Shown: in pieces, positions 45,504 through 60,321 of the stretch
How positions within the stretch are numbered: position 1 is the stretch's first letter
How the letters are laid out: each line of letters starts with the position of its first letter
DNA from: Enterobacter cancerogenus
GTDB taxonomy: Bacteria > Pseudomonadota > Gammaproteobacteria > Enterobacterales > Enterobacteriaceae
Assembly: GCF_019047785.1 (NCBI RefSeq)
Contig: NZ_CP077290.1
Coordinates: 2,790,001 to 2,854,000 of the forward strand
Direction: 5' to 3'
Length of the DNA: 64,000 nt
Position numbers and translations under genes: made by a program
Notes under the pieces: generated by a model
The model's database searches: none
Seen by the model: only the letters and a program-made list of their open reading frames with translations
Told to the model about the DNA's origin: nothing

Positions 45504-45598
45504 TGTGGTGTATTATTCAACAGAATGCTTGATAGGGATAATCGTTCGTTGCTATGCTATCTATCGCCATGAACTATCGTGGCGACGGAGGATGAATA
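45504..45598. promoter_or_regulatory. oxyS / oxyR divergent promoter region
   Basis: These 95 bases separate oxyS and oxyR. GATAGG (near 45531), CTATGCTATCTATCG and AACTATCG are spaced words of the ATAG/CTAT type bound by OxyR. In E. coli one OxyR tetramer site here both activates oxyS and represses oxyR. AAT-rich TGTATTATTC near 45508 gives a minus-strand -10 for oxyS. Exact site edges are uncertain. Confidence 0.55.
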
Positions 45599-46516
45599 AT
45601 GAATATTCGTGATCTTGAATACCTGGTAGCGTTAGCCGAGCATCGTCATTTTCGCCGCGCGGCAGATTCCTGCCACGTCAGCCAGCCCACGCTGAGCGGT
45701 CAGATCCGCAAGCTGGAGGATGAGCTGGGCGTGATGCTGCTTGAGCGCACCAGCCGTAAGGTACTGTTCACCCAGGCCGGTCTTCTGCTGGTGGATCAGG
45801 CGCGCACCGTGCTGCGCGAGGTCAAAGTGCTCAAGGAAATGGCAAGCCAGCAGGGGGAGACGATGTCCGGCCCGCTGCATATTGGCCTGATCCCAACCGT
45901 TGGCCCGTACCTGTTGCCGCAGATTATTCCCATGCTGCATCAGACGTTCCCCAAGCTCGAAATGTATCTCCACGAAGCGCAAACCCATCAGCTGCTGGCG
46001 CAGCTCGATAGCGGCAAGCTCGACTGCGCGATCCTGGCGCTGGTCAAAGAGAGTGAAGCCTTTATCGAAGTGCCGCTGTTCGACGAGCCGATGATGCTGG
46101 CGATCTATGAAGATCACCCGTGGGCGAACCGCGATCGCGTGCCGATGGCCGATCTGGCCGGTGAAAAGCTGCTGATGCTGGAAGATGGACACTGCCTGCG
46201 CGATCAGGCGATGGGCTTCTGCTTTGAAGCGGGTGCGGATGAAGATACCCACTTCCGCGCAACCAGCCTGGAAACGCTGCGTAACATGGTGGCGGCGGGA
46301 AGCGGCATTACGCTGTTGCCTGCACTGGCCGTGCCGCGCGAGCGCAAGCGTGACGGCGTAGTCTATCTGCCGTGCATTAAGCCAGAGCCGCGACGCACCA
46401 TTGGTCTGGTTTATCGCCCAGGCTCACCGCTGCGCAGCCGCTATGAGCAGCTGGCAGAGGCCATCCGCAGTTCCATGGATGGCCACTTTGACAGCACGTT
46501 AAAACAGGCGGTTTAA
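45599..46516 (+). CDS. oxyR: Peroxide sensor and transcription regulator OxyR
   Basis: OxyR is a LysR-type regulator turned on by a disulfide formed with hydrogen peroxide; it induces katG, ahpCF, oxyS, dps and more. The 305-residue protein has the N-terminal winged helix-turn-helix ([21 protein letters not shown]) and the redox pair in [18 protein letters not shown] (Cys199 and Cys208 in E. coli numbering). GGAGGAT precedes the ATG. Its 3' end overlaps that of convergent sthA by 18 bases. Confidence 0.97.
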   Translation: MNIRDLEYLVALAEHRHFRRAADSCHVSQPTLSGQIRKLEDELGVMLLERTSRKVLFTQAGLLLVDQARTVLREVKVLKEMASQQGETMSGPLHIGLIPTVGPYLLPQIIPMLHQTFPKLEMYLHEAQTHQLLAQLDSGKLDCAILALVKESEAFIEVPLFDEPMMLAIYEDHPWANRDRVPMADLAGEKLLMLEDGHCLRDQAMGFCFEAGADEDTHFRATSLETLRNMVAAGSGITLLPALAVPRERKRDGVVYLPCIKPEPRRTIGLVYRPGSPLRSRYEQLAEAIRSSMDGHFDSTLKQAV

Positions 46517-47899
46517 GCCGTTCAGCGCAGCGACCCGATAGGCTTCCGCCATCGTCGGGTAGTTAAAGGTGGTGTTAACGAAGTACTCGATGGTGTTGCC
46601 ACCGCCTTTTTGCTCCATGATTGCCTGGCCGATATGAATGATTTCCGCGGCGCGTTCACCAAAGCAGTGAATACCGAGGATCTCTTTCGTCTCGCGGTGG
46701 AACAAAATCTTCAGCGTACCCACGCTCATGCCCACGATTTGCGCCCGTGCCAGGTGTTTAAACTGAGCACGACCGACCTCGTAAGGCACCTTCATGGCCG
46801 TCAGCTGCTGCTCGGTTTTCCCCACAGAACTGATCTCCGGGATGGTGTAGATACCCGTCGGAATATCTTCGATCAGGTGCGCCGTCGCTTCACCTTTCAC
46901 CAGCGCCTGCGCGGCAATACGGCCCTGATCGTACGCGGCTGACGCCAGGCTCGGGTAACCAATCACGTCGCCGACAGCATAAACGTGCGGCAGCGCGGTC
47001 TGGTACATGCTGTTGACCTTCAGCTGGCCACGGCTGTCGGTTTCAAGGCCGAGGTTTTCCAGCGCCAGCGAATCGGTATTACCGGTGCGGCCGTTGGCGT
47101 ACAGCAGGCAATCCGCTTTCAGCTTCTTACCGGACTTCAGGTGCATGATTACACCGTCGTCGCAGCCTTCAATCTTCTCGTACTCCTCGTTGTGACGGAT
47201 CACGACGCCACTGTTCCAGAAGTGGTAGGAGAGGGAGTCTGACATCTCCTGATCGAGAAACGCCAGCAGACGGTCGCGGGTGTTGATCAGGTCAACTTTG
47301 ACCTCCATGCCGCGGAAGATCGACGCATATTCGCAGCCGATGACGCCCGCGCCGTAGATAATTACGTGGCGCGGCTCGTGGTGCAGGCTGAGGATGGAGT
47401 CGCTGTCGTAGATACGCGGGTGCGTAAAGTCTACGTCCGCCGGATGGTACGGGCGTGAACCGCAGGCGATAACAAACTTTTCGGCGGTGATGGTTTCAAC
47501 CGTTCCGTCGTGGCACTCCAGCGCCAGCGTGTGGTCATCCACGAAATGGGCGTTGCCCTGCAAGATCTCGCAGTGGTTACGCTCGTAGAACCCCTGGCGC
47601 ATCCGCGTTTGCTGGTTAATAACGGTATCAGCGTGATTCAGGATGTCGGCAAAAGAGGAACGAAGAAGTCGGGAATGGTCGCTGTAAAGAGGGTTCTGGT
47701 TAAATTCGATAATGCGGCTAACGGCATGGCGGAGGGCTTTTGAAGGGATGGTGCCCCAGTGGGTGCAACCGCCGCCGACATTATGGTAGCGCTCAATGAC
47801 CGCTACTCTGGCTCCCTGTTTTACCAGACCCATAGCAGCACCTTCGCCGCCGGGGCCGGAACCAATAACTATTGCGTCGTAATCGTAGGAATGTGGCAT
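46499..47899 (-). CDS. sthA: Soluble pyridine nucleotide transhydrogenase
   Basis: SthA (UdhA) moves hydride between NADPH and NAD+, draining excess NADPH. The 466-residue flavoprotein belongs to the disulfide reductase family: FAD loop [15 protein letters not shown] (residues 11-25), NAD(P) loop [15 protein letters not shown], and dimerisation domain ending GLNRLF. The usual CxxxxC redox pair is absent: the segment reads [15 protein letters not shown] with one Cys, as in other SthA proteins. It overlaps the end of oxyR by 18 bases. Confidence 0.96.
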   Translation of the reverse strand: MPHSYDYDAIVIGSGPGGEGAAMGLVKQGARVAVIERYHNVGGGCTHWGTIPSKALRHAVSRIIEFNQNPLYSDHSRLLRSSFADILNHADTVINQQTRMRQGFYERNHCEILQGNAHFVDDHTLALECHDGTVETITAEKFVIACGSRPYHPADVDFTHPRIYDSDSILSLHHEPRHVIIYGAGVIGCEYASIFRGMEVKVDLINTRDRLLAFLDQEMSDSLSYHFWNSGVVIRHNEEYEKIEGCDDGVIMHLKSGKKLKADCLLYANGRTGNTDSLALENLGLETDSRGQLKVNSMYQTALPHVYAVGDVIGYPSLASAAYDQGRIAAQALVKGEATAHLIEDIPTGIYTIPEISSVGKTEQQLTAMKVPYEVGRAQFKHLARAQIVGMSVGTLKILFHRETKEILGIHCFGERAAEIIHIGQAIMEQKGGGNTIEYFVNTTFNYPTMAEAYRVAALNGLNRLF

Positions 47900-48098
47900 G
47901 GCAAGGCTTACCTGTTCTTATACATAAAAGCAACAGAATCATAACATCATTGCCAGAGTAACCCAATTATCGTTGTGCTTTTTTCAGTCAATGAAGCACA
48001 AACCGCACGTAAACAATCATTCACAAAGCTGCACAAACAGATTAATTTTATTCTCTGGTATAGTGCCATCAGGCCTTTGGAAGGATTCAACTATTGTG

Positions 48099-48740
48099 AT
48101 GGGCGTTAGAGCACAACAAAAAGAGAAAACCCGGCGTTCGCTGGTGGAAGCCGCATTCAGTCAACTGAGTGCTGAGCGGAGTTTTGCCAGTTTGAGCCTG
48201 CGCGAAGTCGCCCGTGAGGCCGGGATTGCGCCAACGTCCTTCTATCGTCACTTCCGTGATGTGGATGAACTGGGCCTGACCATGGTCGATGAGAGCGGCC
48301 TGATGCTGCGCCAGCTGATGCGCCAGGCGCGTCAGCGTATCGCGAAAGGCGGCAGCGTGATCCGCACTTCCGTCTCGACCTTTATGGAGTTTATTGGCAA
48401 TAACCCGAACGCGTTTCGTCTGCTGTTACGTGAACGTTCCGGAACATCGGCCGCGTTTCGTGCCGCCGTGGCGCGTGAAATTCAACATTTCATCGCGGAA
48501 CTTGCCGACTATCTTGAAATCGAAAACCATATGCCGCGTGCGTTCACCGAAGCGCAGGCCGAAGCGATGGTGACGATAGTCTTCAGTGCCGGTGCCGAAG
48601 CGCTGGATGTGGGTATTGAACAACGCAAGCAACTCGAAGAGCGACTGGTATTGCAGCTCAGGATGATTTCCAAAGGCGCGTACTACTGGTATCGCCGTGA
48701 ACAAGAAAAGTTGGCACATCAAACCGACGAAGGTGAGTAA
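48099..48740 (+). CDS. fabR: TetR-family regulator of unsaturated fatty acid synthesis FabR
   Basis: FabR represses fabB and fabA depending on the saturation of acyl-thioesters. The 213-residue form starts at [20 protein letters not shown], with the TetR helix-turn-helix at [19 protein letters not shown] (near 35-53). The frame stays open upstream to 47973, but the longer N-terminus does not resemble the E. coli one, so I chose ATG 48099; AAGGA at 48080-48084 is rather far from it. The last A of its stop is the first base of yijD, so the two are coupled. Confidence 0.92.
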   Translation: MGVRAQQKEKTRRSLVEAAFSQLSAERSFASLSLREVAREAGIAPTSFYRHFRDVDELGLTMVDESGLMLRQLMRQARQRIAKGGSVIRTSVSTFMEFIGNNPNAFRLLLRERSGTSAAFRAAVAREIQHFIAELADYLEIENHMPRAFTEAQAEAMVTIVFSAGAEALDVGIEQRKQLEERLVLQLRMISKGAYYWYRREQEKLAHQTDEGE

Positions 48741-49099
48741 TGAAACAGTCAGGTCAGGATAAAGGAACGCTGTTGCTGGCATTGATCGCTGGCTTATCCA
48801 TTAACGGCACGTTTGCGGCTATTTTTAGCTCCATCGTTCCGTTCTCGATTTTCCCGATTATTTCGCTGGTGCTGACGGTTTACTGCCTGCATCAACGCTA
48901 TCTGAACCGCACCATGCCCGTCGGCTTACCGGGGCTGGCGGCCGCCTGCTTTATACTGGGCGTGTTGCTGTTTAGTACCGTGGTTCGTGCGGAATACCCG
49001 GATATCGGTTCCAACTTCCTGCCGGCGGTGTTGTCCGTGGTGCTGGTCTTCTGGATTGGTTCGCGCATGCGCAACCGTAAGAGCCGGTTGCCGGAGTAA
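48740..49099 (+). CDS. yijD: Inner-membrane protein YijD
   Basis: A 119-residue protein with about four membrane helices (DUF1422 family), function unknown. It equals E. coli YijD in length and position, starts on the last base of the fabR stop codon and probably depends on fabR for translation. The pairing with fabR suggests a membrane-related role, but this is only context. Confidence 0.92.
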   Translation: MKQSGQDKGTLLLALIAGLSINGTFAAIFSSIVPFSIFPIISLVLTVYCLHQRYLNRTMPVGLPGLAAACFILGVLLFSTVVRAEYPDIGSNFLPAVLSVVLVFWIGSRMRNRKSRLPE

Positions 49100-49113
49100 A
49101 GGGGTTTGTCGTT

Positions 49114-49180
49114 GCAGGCCGGATAAGCGAAGCGCCATCCGGCATTTATTGGCAGGTAGCGCTTCGCTTACCTGCCCTAC
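49114..49180. repeat. REP pair between yijD and trmA
   Basis: GCAGGCCGGATAAGCGAAGCG...ATCCGGC and GGCAGGTAGCGC...ACCTGCCCTAC, inverted, between convergent genes. Confidence 0.8.
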
Positions 49181-49190
49181 GTAAAGCAGA

Positions 49191-50291
49191 TTATTTTGCG
49201 GTGAGCAACACGCCGCACTCCATATGGTGCGTGTACGGGAACTGATCGAACAGCGCCAGCCGTTCAACGTTGTGCGTCTGGCTTAAGGTTTCCAGGTTCT
49301 TGCACAGCGTCTCCGGATTGCAGGAGATGTACAAAATGCGCGGGTACGCCTGCACCATCTTTTCGGTTTCGCTGTCCAGGCCACTGCGCGGCGGATCGAC
49401 AAAAATCGTCTCGCACTGGTAGCTTTTCAGGTCGATGCCCTGCAGTCGGTTAAACTCACGCACGCCGTTCATCGCCTGGGTGAACTCTTCTGCCGCCATA
49501 CGAATGATTTGCACATTATCGATATGGTTAGCGGCAATGTTGTACTGCGCCGCCGCGACGGACGGTTTGGCGATTTCCGTTGCCAGCACGCGCTCGAAGT
49601 TACGCGCCAGCGCCAGCGAGAAGTTGCCGTTCCCGCAGTACAGCTCAAGCAGATCGCCCGTTGAGCCTTTCGTGGCATTAAGCGCCCACTCCAGCATTTG
49701 CACATTCATTGCAGCGTTCGGCTGGGTGAAGCTGTTCTCCACCTGGCGGTAAATCATCTCTTTTCCCGCGACCGGCAGACGCTCGTCGATGTAATCCTGG
49801 TCGAGCATGATTTTGGTTTTGGTCGCGCGGCCAATCAGATGAACGTTGAGGTTCAGCGCGCGTAGCGCATCACGCAGCGCTTCAGCCTGCTCGCGCCACT
49901 CGTCGTTCAGCGCTTTGTGATACAGCAGAGACACAATGGCCTGATTGCTTTGCGTGGTCAGGTAATCAATCTGGAACAGCTTGTGGCGCAGCACCGGATT
50001 ATTGCGCACGCCGTCCATCATCAGCGTCATCAGCTGGTTAATAAGCTCACTTGCCGCCGGAAAACTGTTTACGCGGATACGGGATTTCGTCTGCTGATCG
50101 AAAATGATGTGGTACAGGTCATCGCCGTCATGCCAGATGCGGAACTCGGCGCGCATGCGGTAGTGGCTGACCGGCGAACGGAACACCTCGGGAACGGGCG
50201 CGTTGAACGGCGTCATCATACTTTGCAGGCGGACGACTTTCTCGGCCAGCTGCGCGTCGTATTGTTCTGTCGGGAGGTGTTCGGGGGTCAT
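49191..50291 (-). CDS. trmA: tRNA (uracil-5-)-methyltransferase
   Basis: TrmA methylates uridine 54 of tRNA, making the T loop's ribothymidine, and also acts on tmRNA. The 366-residue protein has the SAM-binding motif [25 protein letters not shown], and the nucleophilic Cys in [12 protein letters not shown] (near 324). The start at 50291 matches E. coli [15 protein letters not shown]; the frame continues upstream into the btuB leader without support. Convergent with yijD, divergent from btuB. Confidence 0.97.
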   Translation of the reverse strand: MTPEHLPTEQYDAQLAEKVVRLQSMMTPFNAPVPEVFRSPVSHYRMRAEFRIWHDGDDLYHIIFDQQTKSRIRVNSFPAASELINQLMTLMMDGVRNNPVLRHKLFQIDYLTTQSNQAIVSLLYHKALNDEWREQAEALRDALRALNLNVHLIGRATKTKIMLDQDYIDERLPVAGKEMIYRQVENSFTQPNAAMNVQMLEWALNATKGSTGDLLELYCGNGNFSLALARNFERVLATEIAKPSVAAAQYNIAANHIDNVQIIRMAAEEFTQAMNGVREFNRLQGIDLKSYQCETIFVDPPRSGLDSETEKMVQAYPRILYISCNPETLCKNLETLSQTHNVERLALFDQFPYTHHMECGVLLTAK

Positions 50292-50407
50292 GATGCGTCC
50301 TGAGTGATAAAGAATTACGCGGGGATTGTAGGCATTGTTCAGGGGATGTCCAGAGTTTATGGCCAATAGCTGTCTGGACATCTATACGTGTCTAATTGTA
50401 GCATTCT

Positions 50408-50632
50408 GTTTCCGGTCTCCTGAGAGTGAAAAGGGAATCCAGTGAAAATCTGGAGCTGACGCGCAGCGGTAAGGACTGGCGGGATGAATGTTGTAGACAC
50501 TGTGAAAATGGGAAGTCTTCATCCGTATAACGCCACCCAGCCCGAAGACCTGCCGGGATCACGTCGCACTTGGTTTCATCATCGCGTGCTATAGATGAGG
50601 CCTGCGGCATCCTTCTTATATTGTGGATGCTT
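50408..50632 (+). promoter_or_regulatory. Cobalamin riboswitch of btuB
   Basis: The leader contains the adenosylcobalamin aptamer core: GGGAATCCAGTG...CTGGAGCTGACGCGCAGCGGTAAGG (50432-50475) and the B12 box AGCCCGAAGACCTGCC (50538-50553). The expression platform is a hairpin, GCATCC (50607-50612) with GGATGC (50625-50630), which hides the ribosome site just before the btuB ATG. Cobalamin binding would keep btuB off, as in E. coli. Confidence 0.93.
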
Positions 50633-50637
50633 TAACA

Positions 50638-52488
50638 ATGATTAAAAAAATATCGCTGTTGACGGCGCTGTCCGTCACGGCATTTTCGGGCTGGGCGCAG
50701 GATAGCGCTGACTCGTTGGTGGTGACAGCAAATCGTTTTGAACAACCGGCAAAAACCGTTCTGGCTCCGACGTCAGTGGTCACGCGTGAAGATATCGAAC
50801 GCTGGCAGGCAAAAAGCGTGGTGGATATCATGTCGCGCTTGCCCGGCGTGGATATTGCGCAAAGTGGGGGACTGGGCGCAAGTTCTTCTACCTTTATTCG
50901 CGGTACCGAATCCCGTCATGTTCTGGTGCTGATTGATGGCATCCCCCTGAATAATGCCGGGATCAGTAACGTTCCCGATCTGAGCCAAATTCCGACCTCA
51001 CTCATACAGCGTATCGAGTATATTCGAGGCCCGCGTTCGGCGCTGTATGGCTCCGATGCAATTGGCGGCGTGATCAACATCATCACAGGGCGGGATAAGC
51101 CGGGCGCAGAAATTACTGCGGGCGTTGGTTCTAAGGGCTATCAAACCTATGATGGCGCTTTCCAGCAGCTCCTTGATAAAACCAAAATCACCATGGCCGG
51201 TAACTATACCTACACCCGTGGGTTTGATATCGCCGCTCAGGATGCGCCTCGCCAGCCTGATCGCGACGGTTTTATGAGTAAGTCGCTGTACGGCTCCGTG
51301 GAGCAGCAGTTCACCGACAGCGTCAGTGGTTTCTTCCGTGGCTTTGGATATGACAACCGCACTGCATATGACGGTTACGATCACTATGGTGCAATGGGTA
51401 TCGATGGTCGTCCGGATACTCGGCAGCTCTATAGTCAAAACTGGGATACGGGGCTGCGTTACAACCTGGGGGGTTTCCAGTCACAGCTGGTAGCCGGTTA
51501 CGGGCGCAGTAAAGATCAGAACTACGATCCGAAAAAAGGCCGCTACGCCGATTCCGCGACCATGGACGACGTGAAGCAGTACACCACCCAGTGGCTAAAT
51601 ACCGTTGCGGTAGGGCACGGGAATATTGGTGCGGGTCTGGACTGGCAGAAGCAAAAGACCCAAGCCGGGACGGGTTACCTGGAGAAAGGCTACGAGCAGC
51701 GTAATACGGGCGTGTTCCTTTCTGCGATGCAGCAGTTCAACAGCATCACGCTGGAAGCTGCGGCGCGTAATGACGATAACTCCAACTTTGGCAACCACGG
51801 AACCTGGCAAACCAGCGCTGCGTGGGAGTTCATCGAGGGGTATCGTCTCATCGGTTCTTACGGTACTGCGTATAAAGCACCAACCTTGAGCCAGATCCAC
51901 AGCAAGGATTACGGGAATCCGAATCTGAAGCCAGAAGAGAGCAAACAGTGGGAAGGCGGTTTTGAAGGCCTGACCGGGCCGGTAAACTGGCGAGTAACGG
52001 GCTATCGTAATGATATTGACAACCTGATTAACAGCGACCCACGTACTTTCCGATACTACAACGTTGATGAAGCCCGTATCAAAGGGATTGAGGCCACGGC
52101 GCAATTCGACACCGGCCCGGTAGGGCATCAGATTTCCTATGATTACGTAGACCCGCGTAATGCAAAAACCAACCAGGTTCTGGCTCGTCGCTCCAAACAA
52201 CTGGTTAAGTATCAGTTGGACTGGCAGGTATGGGATCTCGACTGGAACGTGGCGTACCGTTATCTTGGTAGCCGCTATGATGTGTCGATCGATCCTAATA
52301 CCTATGCGTCAGAGCGGGTGAAAATGGGCGGCGTAAGTCTGTGGGATGTCGCCGTTTCATATCCGGTCACCTCTCACCTGACAGTTCGTGGTAAAATAGC
52401 CAACCTGTTCGATAAAGATTACGAGACAGTTTATGGCTACCAAACTGCAGGACGGGAATACACCTTGTCTGGCAGCTACACCTTCTGA
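50638..52488 (+). CDS. btuB: Outer-membrane vitamin B12 receptor BtuB
   Basis: BtuB imports cobalamins with energy from TonB and serves as receptor for E colicins and phage BF23 in E. coli. The 616-residue protein has a signal peptide ([20 protein letters not shown]), the TonB box DSLVVTA, a plug domain (about 25-155, [35 protein letters not shown]) and a 22-strand barrel ending in aromatic F. The last 40 residues are almost identical to E. coli, but surface loops differ greatly. Its 3' end overlaps murI by 56 bases. Confidence 0.96.
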   Translation: MIKKISLLTALSVTAFSGWAQDSADSLVVTANRFEQPAKTVLAPTSVVTREDIERWQAKSVVDIMSRLPGVDIAQSGGLGASSSTFIRGTESRHVLVLIDGIPLNNAGISNVPDLSQIPTSLIQRIEYIRGPRSALYGSDAIGGVINIITGRDKPGAEITAGVGSKGYQTYDGAFQQLLDKTKITMAGNYTYTRGFDIAAQDAPRQPDRDGFMSKSLYGSVEQQFTDSVSGFFRGFGYDNRTAYDGYDHYGAMGIDGRPDTRQLYSQNWDTGLRYNLGGFQSQLVAGYGRSKDQNYDPKKGRYADSATMDDVKQYTTQWLNTVAVGHGNIGAGLDWQKQKTQAGTGYLEKGYEQRNTGVFLSAMQQFNSITLEAAARNDDNSNFGNHGTWQTSAAWEFIEGYRLIGSYGTAYKAPTLSQIHSKDYGNPNLKPEESKQWEGGFEGLTGPVNWRVTGYRNDIDNLINSDPRTFRYYNVDEARIKGIEATAQFDTGPVGHQISYDYVDPRNAKTNQVLARRSKQLVKYQLDWQVWDLDWNVAYRYLGSRYDVSIDPNTYASERVKMGGVSLWDVAVSYPVTSHLTVRGKIANLFDKDYETVYGYQTAGREYTLSGSYTF

Positions 52489-53284
52489 TCCGCGTCCCAC
52501 CGTGCTGGTGTTTGATTCCGGCGTCGGTGGGCTTTCGGTCTATGATGAGATCCGACAGCTCCTGCCGGATCTCCATTACATCTACACCTTCGATAACGTT
52601 GCCTTCCCCTATGGAGAGAAGAGTGAAACGTTTATCGTTGAGCGTGTGGTTGAAATCGTTACTGCGGTTCAACAACGTTACCCCCTGGCGCTGGCGGTTA
52701 TCGCCTGTAATACGGCGAGTACGGTATCCCTCCCTGCGTTGCGCGAGAAATTCCCCTTCCCGGTTGTAGGCGTGGTGCCTGCTATTAAACCTGCTGCACG
52801 TCTGACGGCGAACGGCGTGGTCGGTTTGCTGGCAACGCGTGGCACGGTGAAGCGTCCTTATACGCGCGAGCTTATCGACCGCTTTGCCAACGAATGCCAG
52901 ATTGCGATGCTGGGTTCGGCTGAGCTGGTGGAGATGGCGGAAGCGAAGCTGCACGGAGAAGCGGTCTCGCTTGACGAGCTGCGCCGTATTCTTCGTCCAT
53001 GGCTGCGTATGCCTGAACCGCCGGATACGGTCGTGCTCGGCTGCACCCACTTCCCTCTATTACAGGAAGAACTCCTGGCGGTATTGCCAGAGGGGACTCG
53101 CCTGGTGGATTCCGGTGCGGCTATTGCGCGTCGTACGGCCTGGCTGCTTGAGCATGAGGCACCGGATTCAAAATCAGCCGATCCAAATATTGCGTTCTGC
53201 CTGGCGATAACGCCCGATACTGAGCAACTTTTGCCCGTTTTACAGCGTTATGGGTTTGAAACGCTCGAAAAACTGCCGTTGTAA
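52433..53284 (+). CDS. murI: Glutamate racemase
   Basis: MurI makes D-glutamate for peptidoglycan. The 283-residue protein has both catalytic cysteines: [13 protein letters not shown] (near 92) and [13 protein letters not shown] (near 204), plus [14 protein letters not shown]. As in E. coli, it begins inside the btuB coding sequence, overlapping by 56 bases in another frame, and carries the N-terminal extension that binds the activator UDP-MurNAc-Ala. The rrn promoters start right after it. Confidence 0.96.
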   Translation: MATKLQDGNTPCLAATPSDPRPTVLVFDSGVGGLSVYDEIRQLLPDLHYIYTFDNVAFPYGEKSETFIVERVVEIVTAVQQRYPLALAVIACNTASTVSLPALREKFPFPVVGVVPAIKPAARLTANGVVGLLATRGTVKRPYTRELIDRFANECQIAMLGSAELVEMAEAKLHGEAVSLDELRRILRPWLRMPEPPDTVVLGCTHFPLLQEELLAVLPEGTRLVDSGAAIARRTAWLLEHEAPDSKSADPNIAFCLAITPDTEQLLPVLQRYGFETLEKLPL

Positions 53285-53535
53285 CCCCATTTTGAGCAAA
53301 AAAGAGACGGTTGAACGTTTTTTTTAAAAGAGGGGTTGTCAACGTCTGAGAACTCCCTATAATGCGCCTCCACTGACACGGAACAACGGCTTACAGGCCG
53401 CCGGGTTAGCGGGGTTCAGCGATGAACGCCGGCAGAGAAAAGCGAAAATAAATGCTTGACTCTGAATGAGGAAAACGTATTATACGGGACCTCGCAACGG
53501 TGAGCGAAAGCCGCGTTGCACTGCTCTTTAACAAT
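53285..53535 (+). promoter_or_regulatory. rRNA operon promoters P1, P2 and antitermination boxA
   Basis: P1: TTGTCA (53336-53341), 16 bases, TATAAT (53358-53363), with GCGCCTC discriminator and an A/T-rich UP-type tract (53297-53328). P2: TTGACT (53456-53461), 16 bases, TATTAT (53478-53483). BoxA TGCTCTTTAACA is at 53522-53533. This layout (weak -35 with 16-base spacer, GC-rich discriminator) is that of ppGpp/NTP-controlled rrn promoters. The leader up to 53665 also supplies half of the RNase III processing stem. Confidence 0.93.
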
Positions 53536-53665
53536 TTATCAGACAATCTGTGTGGGCACTCAAAGTGACATGGATTCTTAATGTCTTCGGACAATAAATG
53601 AATACCAAGTCTCTGAGTGAACATACGTAATTCATTACGAAGTTTAATTCACGAGCATCAAACTT

Positions 53666-55205
<1,540 letters not shown>

Positions 55206-55290
55206 CCTTAAAGAACCTGCCTTTGTAGTGCTCACACAGATTGTCTGATGAAAAGTAAATAGCAAGGCGTCTTGCGATTGAGACTTCAGT

Positions 55291-55366
55291 GTCCCCTTCG
55301 TCTAGAGGCCCAGGACACCGCCCTTTCACGGCGGTAACAGGGGTTCGAATCCCCTAGGGGACGCCA
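55291..55366 (+). tRNA. gltT/gltU: tRNA-Glu (anticodon TTC) in the 16S-23S spacer
   Basis: 76 bases, GTCCCCTTCGTCTAGAGGCC ... ACGCCA, with anticodon TTC in CCCTTTCACGG, encoded CCA, and normal arms. In K-12 the Glu spacer type occurs in rrnB, rrnC, rrnE and rrnG. Confidence 0.98.
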
Positions 55367-55439
55367 CTTGCTGGTTCGTGAGTGAAAGTCACCTGCCTCA
55401 GTATCTCAAAACTCATCTTCGGGTGACGTTTGAGATATT

Positions 55440-55451
55440 TGCTCTTTAAAA
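55440..55451 (+). promoter_or_regulatory. boxA antitermination site before 23S
   Basis: TGCTCTTTAAAA, the second boxA of the operon, in the spacer after tRNA-Glu. Confidence 0.75.
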
Positions 55452-55558
55452 ATCTGGATCAAGCTGAAAATTGAAACGACACACATGTTATGTGTGTTCG
55501 AGTCTCTCAAATTTTCGCAAGTCGATGGTGAATCGAAAGAAACATCTTCGGGTTGTGA

Positions 55559-58464
<2,906 letters not shown>

Positions 58465-58532
58465 ACAACGCCGAAGCTGTTTCGGCGAAGACAGACAATC
58501 AAATTTCAGCTCTGATACAGATGAACAGAATT

Positions 58533-58652
58533 TGCCTGGCGGCTTTAGCGCGGTGGTCCCACCTGACCCCATGCCGAACTCAGAAGTGAAACGCCGTAGC
58601 GCCGATGGTAGTGTGGGGTCTCCCCATGTGAGAGTAGGGAACTGCCAGGCAT
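58533..58652 (+). rRNA. rrf: 5S ribosomal RNA
   Basis: TGCCTGGCGGCTTTAGCGCG ... GGGAACTGCCAGGCAT, 120 bases with paired ends. Confidence 0.97.
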
Positions 58653-58705
58653 CAAATTAAGTAGTAAGCCGGTGCATAAATCCGGTGGTTACAGAAGTCT
58701 TCGGT

Positions 58706-58782
58706 GGAGCGGTAGTTCAGTCGGTTAGAATACCTGCCTGTCACGCAGGGGGTCGCGGGTTCGAGTCCCGTCCGTTCCGCCA
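58706..58782 (+). tRNA. aspT: tRNA-Asp (anticodon GTC)
   Basis: 77 bases, GGAGCGGTAGTTCAGTCGG ... CGTTCCGCCA with CCTGTCACG anticodon loop and encoded CCA. In K-12 the distal Asp-Trp pair is found behind rrnC. Confidence 0.97.
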
Positions 58783-58793
58783 CTTATTAAGAC

Positions 58794-58822
58794 ATTAAGC
58801 CTGCCTTTTTGGCAGGCTTAAT
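58794..58822 (+). other. Perfect hairpin between tRNA-Asp and tRNA-Trp
   Basis: ATTAAGCCTGCC and GGCAGGCTTAAT form a perfect 12-base stem around TTTTT. Because no T run follows the stem, it is more likely a processing signal (RNase III/E) or pause than a full terminator. Confidence 0.7.
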
Positions 58823-58835
58823 GGCAAGAAGATTT

Positions 58836-58911
58836 AGGGGCGTAGCTCAGTTGGTAGAGCACCGGTCTCCAAAACCGGGTGTCGCGAGTTCGAGTCTCTC
58901 CGCCCCTGCCA
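58836..58911 (+). tRNA. trpT: tRNA-Trp (anticodon CCA)
   Basis: 76 bases, AGGGGCGTAGCTCAGTTGG ... CGCCCCTGCCA with TCTCCAAAA anticodon loop and encoded CCA. Last product of the rRNA operon. Confidence 0.97.
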
Positions 58912-58916
58912 TATAG

Positions 58917-58947
58917 AATCCTTTGCTTCGGCAAAGGATTTTTTTTT
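58917..58947 (+). terminator. rRNA operon terminator
   Basis: AATCCTTTGC-TTCG-GCAAAGGATT followed by a run of T just after tRNA-Trp. Confidence 0.9.
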
Positions 58948-59009
58948 GCCTCAAATTCAGCAAAATCTCCCCATTTCTTACCCAGCCTGCATCCCTGCAG
59001 GCTGAAGTA

Positions 59010-59831
59010 TCATTCCATGATATTGATTTTTAGCAGATCTTTTATCTGCGACTGTTTGTCGCTGTTTTGCAACCAAATAGCATACAGCGGTCTGGAAAGC
59101 GTGGTGGAATCCGTAACGGTATGGAGACCCGGCTTACCCTCCGCCCAGCGTGTAGGTAACCATGTACATCCCTTCAATGAAGGAAGTTGCTGACAGACGA
59201 CCTCCGCTGAACTGGTGGTTAACTGCGGAACGTCATCGCTCGCAAGTAACCCGGACTCATGCTGTTGAAAATCCGGCCCCCACTCAAGACGAAGGTAGTT
59301 AAGATCGGCCTTCATCATTGACGGGGCAGAGGCATAAAGCGCAAGAGCAAACTGTCCGACAATCTGGCTGCTAAATTCGTCCATTTTGGGGGCTTCTGTC
59401 GTGATCAGGAGATCCAGTTGTCGTTCATGGAGTTGTTTCACCAGCGACTGGCGTTGTGCAATGCGAGCCTCAAATTGCAGATGATTATGTGAACGATACA
59501 GGCGGGTAAGCCACTGGCTGAGCATGCATTCCCACAACGATGCGCTTGCGCCAATGGAGAATTCATTGTGCCTTGAGGTATTCGCCACCTCCTTTCTGGC
59601 TGCCTGCCAGGTGTTCATCAACGTTTCTGCGTAGGGCAGCAGTTTCTCCCCCGCCGGTGTTAAGCGGATATTATTGCGGTGGCGGGTAAACAGATTCACA
59701 CCCAATTGATTTTCCAGTTGTCGAATACGAAAACTGACCGCTGACTGCGTCAGGTAAAGGGCTTCAGCTGCTCGCCCAAAGTGGCGTGTTCTGCTCACTT
59801 CAAGGAAAGTTTTTAGCAATTCCGTATCCAC
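59010..59831 (-). CDS. hdfR: LysR-family regulator HdfR
   Basis: HdfR represses flhDC (and thus motility) and activates gltBD in E. coli. The 273-residue protein has the LysR helix-turn-helix [38 protein letters not shown] at residues 1-38, only in part quoted here by position (key [13 protein letters not shown]), and the effector domain. The last third is more diverged from E. coli than the first. It converges on the rrn operon end and is divergent from maoP, as behind rrnC in K-12. Confidence 0.94.
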   Translation of the reverse strand: MDTELLKTFLEVSRTRHFGRAAEALYLTQSAVSFRIRQLENQLGVNLFTRHRNNIRLTPAGEKLLPYAETLMNTWQAARKEVANTSRHNEFSIGASASLWECMLSQWLTRLYRSHNHLQFEARIAQRQSLVKQLHERQLDLLITTEAPKMDEFSSQIVGQFALALYASAPSMMKADLNYLRLEWGPDFQQHESGLLASDDVPQLTTSSAEVVCQQLPSLKGCTWLPTRWAEGKPGLHTVTDSTTLSRPLYAIWLQNSDKQSQIKDLLKINIME

Positions 59832-59949
59832 ATCTTTCTCCGCAAAATTATTTGTCGTTATGATTTAAATGTTTTGTTTTACACTCTGTCAAGCGTAACT
59901 AATACTCCGCGCCATAAATAGCTCGGCCAAAGAATTAGGAGCGTGTAGG

Positions 59950-60288
59950 ATGGCGGAAAGCTTTACGACGACTAATCGTTTTTTCGACAATAAACATTAT
60001 CCGCGCGGGTTCTCTCGTCACGGCGATTTCACCATCAAAGAGGCGCAGCTGCTTGAGCGCCATGGTTATGCCTTTAACGAGCTGGACCTCGGTAAACGTG
60101 AGCCTGTGACTGAAGATGAAAAACAGTTTGTGGCTGTTTGCCGCGGCGAGCGTGAGCCGCAGTCTGAGGTAGAACGTGTATGGAGCAAGTATATGGCTCG
60201 CATCAAGCGTCCTAAGCGTTTCCATACGCTGTCAGGCGGTAAGCCTCAGGTCGAAGGTGCTGAGGATTACACCGAGTCTGACGATTAA
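59950..60288 (+). CDS. maoP: Macrodomain Ori organisation protein MaoP
   Basis: MaoP works with the nearby maoS site to shape the Ori macrodomain of the chromosome. The 112-residue product equals E. coli (old name YifE). It is charged and soluble: [42 protein letters not shown]. The start ATG 59950 follows AGGAG at 59937-59941. In E. coli maoS lies in its promoter region; the 118-base hdfR-maoP gap would hold it, but I could not identify the 17-base site with certainty. Confidence 0.95.
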   Translation: MAESFTTTNRFFDNKHYPRGFSRHGDFTIKEAQLLERHGYAFNELDLGKREPVTEDEKQFVAVCRGEREPQSEVERVWSKYMARIKRPKRFHTLSGGKPQVEGAEDYTESDD

Positions 60289-60297
60289 TCTGAAGAG

Positions 60298-60321
60298 AAA
60301 AGGGGCTACGGCCCCTTTTTT
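60298..60321 (+). terminator. maoP terminator
   Basis: AAAAGGGGC-TAC-GGCCCCTTTTTT ten bases after the maoP stop, reaching into the last codon of convergent yifB. Confidence 0.85.

Noticed and set aside
47973..48098. 42-codon N-terminal extension of fabR
   Set aside because: Open frame only; does not match the E. coli N-terminus and the region contains promoter-like AT-rich sequence.
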